Shown here one piece after another: positions 60,901 to 64,000 of a DNA stretch of 64,000 nt (its first letter is position 1; the number at the start of each line of letters is the position of its first letter). This stretch comes from an uncultured Lachnospiraceae bacterium. Lineage in GTDB: Bacteria; Bacillota; Clostridia; Lachnospirales; Lachnospiraceae. The position numbers and the translations under genes were made by a program. The stretch spans positions 20,793 through 84,792 of the forward strand of contig CAJUDY010000010.1 of assembly GCA_910584945.1 (NCBI GenBank), given 5' to 3'. Below the pieces are notes generated by a model. The model was not told where the DNA came from. It saw only the letters and a list, made by a program, of their open reading frames with translations, and did no database searches.

Positions 60901-61901
60901 GTAAGCTCCGGAAGGGCTGCGGCTGTTTTTGTTGCCTTTGCGCCGGCATTTGCGAGTTGCGCCAGAGCCCCAACAAGAGAAACTATTCCAGCTTCAACGG
61001 CTGGAGCACTCGCCATGACTGCTGTAAAATCTCTGACAGCGGACGATAAGCCGGGGAGATTAGCCGTAACTTCTGGAATATTTCCCGCAGAAGCCGCCAA
61101 TTGCGCAAGGGATGCAAATATTTTCGCAGTGCCCGCCGCTATTTTATCCGAACCGGCCAAAGCATTTGCGAACCCCTGAAAAGCGGTTCCAAGTTCTGAT
61201 ATTTTGGAGATATCAACTCCATTCAAAGCCTGAAGGCCTGCCGCCAGTCCGGAAACATCCAGGCTTGAAAGGCGCTCAAAGCTTTTTACTGCGCGGGAAA
61301 TATCCGCCGTTTTCAGTGACGCAAGCTTACTTACTGAATCAGCAAATCCGCCCATAGCCTGTGACAGCCCGGAAAAGCCCGAAACATCCAAGCCATTTAA
61401 AGCCTGTAAGCTCTGCGCAACACCGGAAAAATCACTCTGGCCAAGCTTTTGGAACGCTGTTAGACTTCTGTTCAGATCTGATGCCTTCAGCGCTGCCAAT
61501 TTTGGCGCTACTGCCGCCAGTTTTTCGGCTCCATCTGCCAAACCGGAAAGTCCGGAGAAATCGCCGCTGACACGCATTCCGGACAGATTTACGCCCGCAA
61601 GCTTCTGCAACGCGCTTACAGCTGGCGTGATTTTGTCGCCAAGATTAGCAAAGCGGCCTATACTGTTACTCAGATTATCCATCCCTGCCGCATAAGCGGA
61701 AAGCTTGCTTGTATTGAGTCCTTTTGTCGCGTTGTTAAGCGACTTAATATCGCCCGCAACGGTCCTTAGATTGTTCAATCCTCGCCCTGTACTAGATGCC
61801 AAATTTACAAGAGCGTCAGCCAATCCTTTTATACTTCTTTCTGCTCTGGCTGCATCAGAATTAATTTGAATTGACAAAGTATCAATCGTATTATCTGCCA
61901 T
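57906..61901 (-). CDS. Phage tail tape-measure protein
   Basis: ATG (complement of 61899-61901) follows GAGGTG. It is 1331 residues. The N-terminal third has about 45-residue repeats: QSLQALNGLDVSGFSGLSQA is echoed by AGLQALNGVDISKISELGTA. A long hydrophobic helical middle follows (LMPVVKGINALMSKIVQLAT; PVVNWIASAIMPTVAPVLSA). The end carries the classic RGGILNKATLALIGESGPEA, VVPLSR. These are hallmarks of tape-measure proteins, which set tail length and form part of the DNA channel. A Gly/Ser linker is seen near ESSEAGGSGGAGGASMPDMS. Confidence 0.9.
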   Translation of the reverse strand: MADNTIDTLSIQINSDAARAERSIKGLADALVNLASSTGRGLNNLRTVAGDIKSLNNATKGLNTSKLSAYAAGMDNLSNSIGRFANLGDKITPAVSALQKLAGVNLSGMRVSGDFSGLSGLADGAEKLAAVAPKLAALKASDLNRSLTAFQKLGQSDFSGVAQSLQALNGLDVSGFSGLSQAMGGFADSVSKLASLKTADISRAVKSFERLSSLDVSGLAAGLQALNGVDISKISELGTAFQGFANALAGSDKIAAGTAKIFASLAQLAASAGNIPEVTANLPGLSSAVRDFTAVMASAPAVEAGIVSLVGALAQLANAGAKATKTAAALPELTAGVQSFVQMLASMPRLDKNILRAVEALARLADAGGRTGTASRNLLQNINRLSGGMGGLRSGALGATGGLRSFTGQLLAALGITGGLYGLVRGIKASITAASDLVEAQNVIEQGFGPLIGKIEDFAKTSIQSFGMSELAAKNTAGIYAVMAKSLGVLPDAATDMAVALTGLTGDLASFYNISQDVANTALKSVFTSETETLKKFGIIMTQSNLQAFALAQGINKSVKSMSQAELVTLRYNFVMDAASAAMGDFARTSGSSWANQIRILTEQFKQLGTILGGGLMAVLMPVVKGINALMSKIVQLATVLSSFLGKLFGIKKATTGGGAGLAGIADTAGLVADNTEAAAGGITDAGNAAKKAEKKVNSFAASWHEVTSMSSNESSEAGGSGGAGGASMPDMSLPAEYEMEVTADDQVSPILEAIRKRFQELAGLFIKGFRVGLGDTSVFDSIRNNLLSIRTSLLDIFTDDVVISSFNHLLDTLVYNAGLRVGSFVSIGATIADNLTGGLALYLESAKGRIKEWLISMFDITGETDTIVSNFTVAVADVFTVFRSDDAKAITADIIQIFSDGFMGAAELAAKLGRDILGLLLNPLTENAAGFKEALQNTLSPISEVLGTIANSFTSLWNTIRQTYDEHIAPMFQAFTEGISQIVGTLLSGYNEQIAPVLGALAEKFTEVWQGTIQLLLENFIGLFGDVADFITVTWNNVFQPVVNWIASAIMPTVAPVLSALGNAFLATFEVIGRIFDGFITSCRGVLQFLTGTFSGDWSKMWTGIKNVFKGIWDMFPDFVKEPVRAIIGAVNKMIDAIQGGINFVIRGLNKIHFEIPDWVPGAGGESFGFSLSEISLPRIPQLSRGGILNKATLALIGESGPEAVVPLSRNAAWLDNLSERVSETLKRDFGDLRLDYSIPEPKKFTPRYSETDMNQLKHSLQMELDASMAQQTYELRQEREVLVEQNDLLRAILNKPVIQDRDIFDANRRETRKFGKRTQRDPYPIYGRA

Positions 61902-62004
61902 AAAATCACCTCTATCTTTCAAAGGTTAGCGGCTCGTCCCATATGACGAACCGGAAGGCCGCGGGCGAAACCGGAAAGCCCCGCCCGCATAAGTTATTCA
62001 GTTA

Positions 62005-62406
62005 TTATAAATGCCTTTTTGTTTGCGCTTTAAGAAGCTCTGGGCAAAGCATGAAAATTATCTTTCTGGCTTTCTCACCTGCTGAATCATTGTCTGAAAG
62101 AGCTGCTTTTTCTGCATCCGGATACCTTTGTTTTTCCGCCTCATAAATATCTTTTAAAAAATCATTTGGCAATGTATCTAAAGCAACCAGAAGATCACGA
62201 ACTGTCTCCCATTCCGGAAAGCATTCGTTGACCAAAAGAATCCCGTCACCTGCCGGAATAATCGGGAGCTGTAAAGCGAGATCAAATTCTTTTTTAGGCA
62301 CATCCTTTTTTAAATACGGCGGCAATTTGGACAATTCGAAACCGTATACGGTTTCGCTGTATGGATGCCAGAGTTTCTTACATTTTAAAATTTGGAATTT
62401 ATTCAA
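62005..62406 (-). CDS. Element protein of unknown function (133 residues)
   Basis: A TTG start (complement of 62404-62406) follows GGGGGTGATGG. It begins MNKFQILKCKKLWHPYSETV. It has a soluble alpha/beta look (LALQLPIIPAGDGILLVNEC) and a helical end (AGEKARKIIFMLCPELLKAQ). Its place just before the tape measure is where tail assembly chaperones usually lie, but the sequence gives no proof. Confidence 0.6.
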   Translation of the reverse strand: MNKFQILKCKKLWHPYSETVYGFELSKLPPYLKKDVPKKEFDLALQLPIIPAGDGILLVNECFPEWETVRDLLVALDTLPNDFLKDIYEAEKQRYPDAEKAALSDNDSAGEKARKIIFMLCPELLKAQTKRHL

Positions 62407-62410
62407 ACCA

Positions 62411-62575
62411 TCACCCCCAGATCAAAATGAGCGCACTTATCGTGCAGTAAGCGGCAATTAGATTGCCGATTGTGTTTTTTGGTTCTTCTTTCTTTTGCCA
62501 GGCAGCATAAATAAAAGCTCCCGCGCCGAATAGCAAAAACAGTGTCACCAAAAATAGATTTACATTAAGTATCAT
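62411..62575 (-). CDS. Small membrane protein (54 residues)
   Basis: ATG (complement of 62573-62575) encodes MILNVNLFLVTLFLLFGAGA, FIYAAWQKKEEPKNTIGNLI and AAYCTISALILIWG: two membrane spans separated by a charged loop. It ends four bases before the next start. A holin-like role is possible because of its shape, but the position before the tape measure is unusual for one. The family is not recognised. Confidence 0.6.
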   Translation of the reverse strand: MILNVNLFLVTLFLLFGAGAFIYAAWQKKEEPKNTIGNLIAAYCTISALILIWG

Positions 62576-62602
62576 TTATTCCATTCTCCATTTCTTTCAA
62601 CA

Positions 62603-62688
62603 AATTTTCGCCCACTTGTGGAGGAAAAATCCATATGTCTGTACAAAATTCGTACCAACCTCACTTTCCCAACTTGTGGGGAAAATCA
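62603..62688. repeat. Palindromic repeat, copies 3 and 4
   Basis: TTTTCGCCCACTTGTGGAGG and TTTCCCAACTTGTGGGGAAA match the pattern seen at 56231-56294. Copy 4 overlaps the end of the 63-residue gene. Both lie in the gap before the small membrane protein gene. Confidence 0.55.
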
Positions 62689-62877
62689 CCATGTTTCCGG
62701 ATTGTCAAAAATAGTCAGCCCGCTGTTCCGTGCAATCATTTTTACTTTTTCCTGACTGATGCGGCATTCCTGTTTTACTGCATAATCCATCATAAGCTGC
62801 GCCTCTTCTTCTGTAATCGGAACCATACTTTCCGCGACGGTGTTTAGCCATGCAAGGCCCTTGAAATCAATTTTCAT
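62686..62877 (-). CDS. Small element protein (63 residues)
   Basis: It begins MKIDFKGLAWLNTVAESMVP and continues ITEEEAQLMMDYAVKQECRI. It is helical and acidic with no membrane span. It lies fourteen bases after the coiled-coil protein gene. I recognise no family. Confidence 0.55.
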   Translation of the reverse strand: MKIDFKGLAWLNTVAESMVPITEEEAQLMMDYAVKQECRISQEKVKMIARNSGLTIFDNPETW

Positions 62878-62891
62878 TTTCTTTACATCCT

Positions 62892-63407
62892 TTATTCAAA
62901 TCTTTGCAGGGAGCCTGTATCCAGTGCCTGATTGCTGGCATATTGTTTTGCGAACCTTACCGCCGCCGGTTCGACCTCCATGTCACCATTACCGCCATAT
63001 GTTTCTGGTCTGTCCGAAAGGAACTTTTGAATTGCCTTATCCTTTTCTCTCTTCTCCACATCAGCAATAAGACTTTTTACATTTTCGTGAAATGATTCCA
63101 TGTCTCCGGTAAGCATTAAGCGAGCGGTTTCTTCTGCCTGATGCTCGTTCATACCCATGACAATAAACTTTTTTGCATATTTTTGCACATCCAATTCCAG
63201 ACGTAAGTCATCAACTTCTTTTCTCCGCGCTTCGTCTTTCTGTTCCCTTTTTTTCTCATCTTCTTCACGGTCAGCAAAAACACGTTTTAGATGTGTCTTC
63301 TCAGATAAGGCCCTATCGAGAAGGTTTTTTAAATGGGCATTCTTTGCTTTCTCCTGCACAAGCTCCTGTTCAAGCTCTTGAATAGTTGGTTTTTTATTTT
63401 TATCCAT
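62892..63407 (-). CDS. Coiled-coil, scaffolding-like protein
   Basis: ATG (complement of 63405-63407) follows AGAGGGA; a longer frame is not favoured. It is 171 residues with a long charged coiled coil (TIQELEQELVQEKAKNAHLK; KKREQKDEARRKEVDDLRLE) and a C-terminal globular piece. The layout recalls the DUF4355/gp46-like scaffolding proteins of phages. The end reads GSLQRFE, like the LKRFE end of the next upstream protein. A major capsid gene is not seen beside it. Confidence 0.6.
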   Translation of the reverse strand: MDKNKKPTIQELEQELVQEKAKNAHLKNLLDRALSEKTHLKRVFADREEDEKKREQKDEARRKEVDDLRLELDVQKYAKKFIVMGMNEHQAEETARLMLTGDMESFHENVKSLIADVEKREKDKAIQKFLSDRPETYGGNGDMEVEPAAVRFAKQYASNQALDTGSLQRFE

Positions 63408-63420
63408 TTTTATTTCCCTC

Positions 63421-64000
63421 TTACTCAAATCGCTTCAGTGTTTCCGCATCAACTTTTTGAAAGCGTGTCCCATACTCTTTTGCATTTTGGACCGCCGGAC
63501 TTATCAGGGATTCTTCTTTTTCTACTTTCTGATTTAGTCCAAAGTAGTTTACAAGTTCCTTTTTGTCGTCAAAATAATTATTTGGCATTGATTCCAGCCG
63601 GTCCTTTATATCTGGCTGCTCCTCAATCAGCTTTTTTGTATCTTCTTTGTTCAGCTCTCCATCTTTCATAACTCCCTCAATGCTTTTTTTTACTTTTTCC
63701 GCCTCGGCAGTCGTTAAGGAATATCGCATAGGGGCGCGGGCGGTTCCCCATATTTGTTCGAGACGATCTAATTCTCCGTTTTCGTGTAAGTAGTTAGCTG
63801 CGAAAAAGAGATGGTACGGTTCGTACTCGCCCATCACGATTCCGCGACTCTCCCACTTTTGTAATAAATCCCGGCCTGGATATCCTTCACTTGGTGCGCC
63901 GGCATAAGCCCGAATTGCCAATTTAGCATTGCTTCTAGCGGTTTCAAGGTAAGCGTCAAATAAGAAAGTGTAGAGAAATCTTCGGTATTTTCCTGTAAAC
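63421..64000 (-). CDS. Element protein, start beyond the right edge
   Basis: The frame is open to the window edge, so the N-terminus is missing; TTG 63921 is probably internal. The visible part begins FTGKYRRFLYTFLFDAYLET and continues ARSNAKLAIRAYAGAPSEGY. It is helical and charged (EAEKVKKSIEGVMKDGELNK), and ends AETLKRFE. It may be a structural or assembly protein. It ends 13 bases before the coiled-coil gene. Confidence 0.55.
   Translation of the reverse strand, partial: FTGKYRRFLYTFLFDAYLETARSNAKLAIRAYAGAPSEGYPGRDLLQKWESRGIVMGEYEPYHLFFAANYLHENGELDRLEQIWGTARAPMRYSLTTAEAEKVKKSIEGVMKDGELNKEDTKKLIEEQPDIKDRLESMPNNYFDDKKELVNYFGLNQKVEKEESLISPAVQNAKEYGTRFQKVDAETLKRFE

Larger units (their letters stand above)
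50667..64000. mobile_element. Integrative element or prophage (right end beyond the window)
   Basis: This AT-richer block begins after the RlmI-type gene and runs to the right edge. It holds a tyrosine integrase, small early genes, an XRE/metallopeptidase switch, two toxin-antitoxin loci, a J-domain protein and a tape-measure protein. Left boundary is placed only by gene content; no duplicated attachment core could be checked because the far end is not in view. Prophage is favoured by the tape measure; the absence of tail-tip and lysis genes between it and the integrase is odd. Confidence 0.8.

Overview
The window looks like a chromosome segment of a spore-forming Clostridia bacterium, most likely a gut Lachnospiraceae. 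The reasons are the forespore genes (spoIIAA, spoIIAB, sigF, spoVAA, spoVAB, spoVAC, spoVAD), a CotH-type protein, a T-box leader ahead of valS, Gram-positive sortases with LPXTG proteins, and AddAB instead of RecBCD. Most of it is GC-rich. The right-hand 13 kb is visibly more AT-rich and is a mobile element.

Layout. (1) 1-10.7 kb: surface-fibre locus, all on +. It holds an LPXTG protein cut by the left edge, an AT-richer major pilin, two class C sortases, a secreted pilin-like protein, two proteins with SipW-type signal peptides, a SipW-type signal peptidase and two membrane- or wall-anchored surface proteins. Three long gene-free gaps carry GC-rich repeats or large hairpins. (2) 10.8-14.5 kb: DUF4236 protein, thioredoxin reductase and the feoAB ferrous iron importer. 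(3) 14.6-19.0 kb: sucrose locus, with an AraC-type regulator divergent from a PTS permease (IIBCA) and a sucrose-6-phosphate hydrolase. (4) 19.1-20.3 kb: a CarD-like regulator with an apparent terminator in its leader. (5) 20.5-28.2 kb: a T-box leader followed by cotH, valS, folC, a 47-residue gene and a TPR protein. (6) 28.2-38.4 kb: sporulation genes. The usual spoIIA-sigF-spoVA order is interrupted: spoVAC is inverted and lies 5.5 kb from spoVAB, behind an ABC-F ATPase, an FtsA-like protein and a decayed gene. (7) 38.4-40.3 kb: a graveyard of broken genes. (8) 40.3-50.7 kb: housekeeping genes including larE, tcdA, addB, addA and an RlmI-type methyltransferase. (9) 50.7-64 kb: integrative element, continuing past the right edge. 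It has a tyrosine integrase, a compact tRNA-like structure, small early genes, a divergent XRE/metallopeptidase switch, a YafQ-type toxin-antitoxin pair, a frameshifted Uma2 gene, a probable type I toxin-antitoxin locus, a J-domain protein and a tape-measure protein with small upstream partners.

How the parts work together. In the surface locus, sortases should polymerise and anchor the pilins, and the SipW-type peptidase should process the neighbouring SipW-type precursors, so two fibre-assembly chemistries share one locus. The sucrose genes form an import-and-hydrolyse pair under a local regulator. SpoIIAA and SpoIIAB control SigmaF, and the SpoVA proteins make the dipicolinic-acid channel. 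The least explained parts are the tape-measure/J-domain block with its flanking palindromes, the 51-nt tRNA-like element beside the integrase, and the family of GC-rich intergenic repeats.

Everything here was read by eye from the sequence. No database search or folding program was run, so family names are recognition calls.
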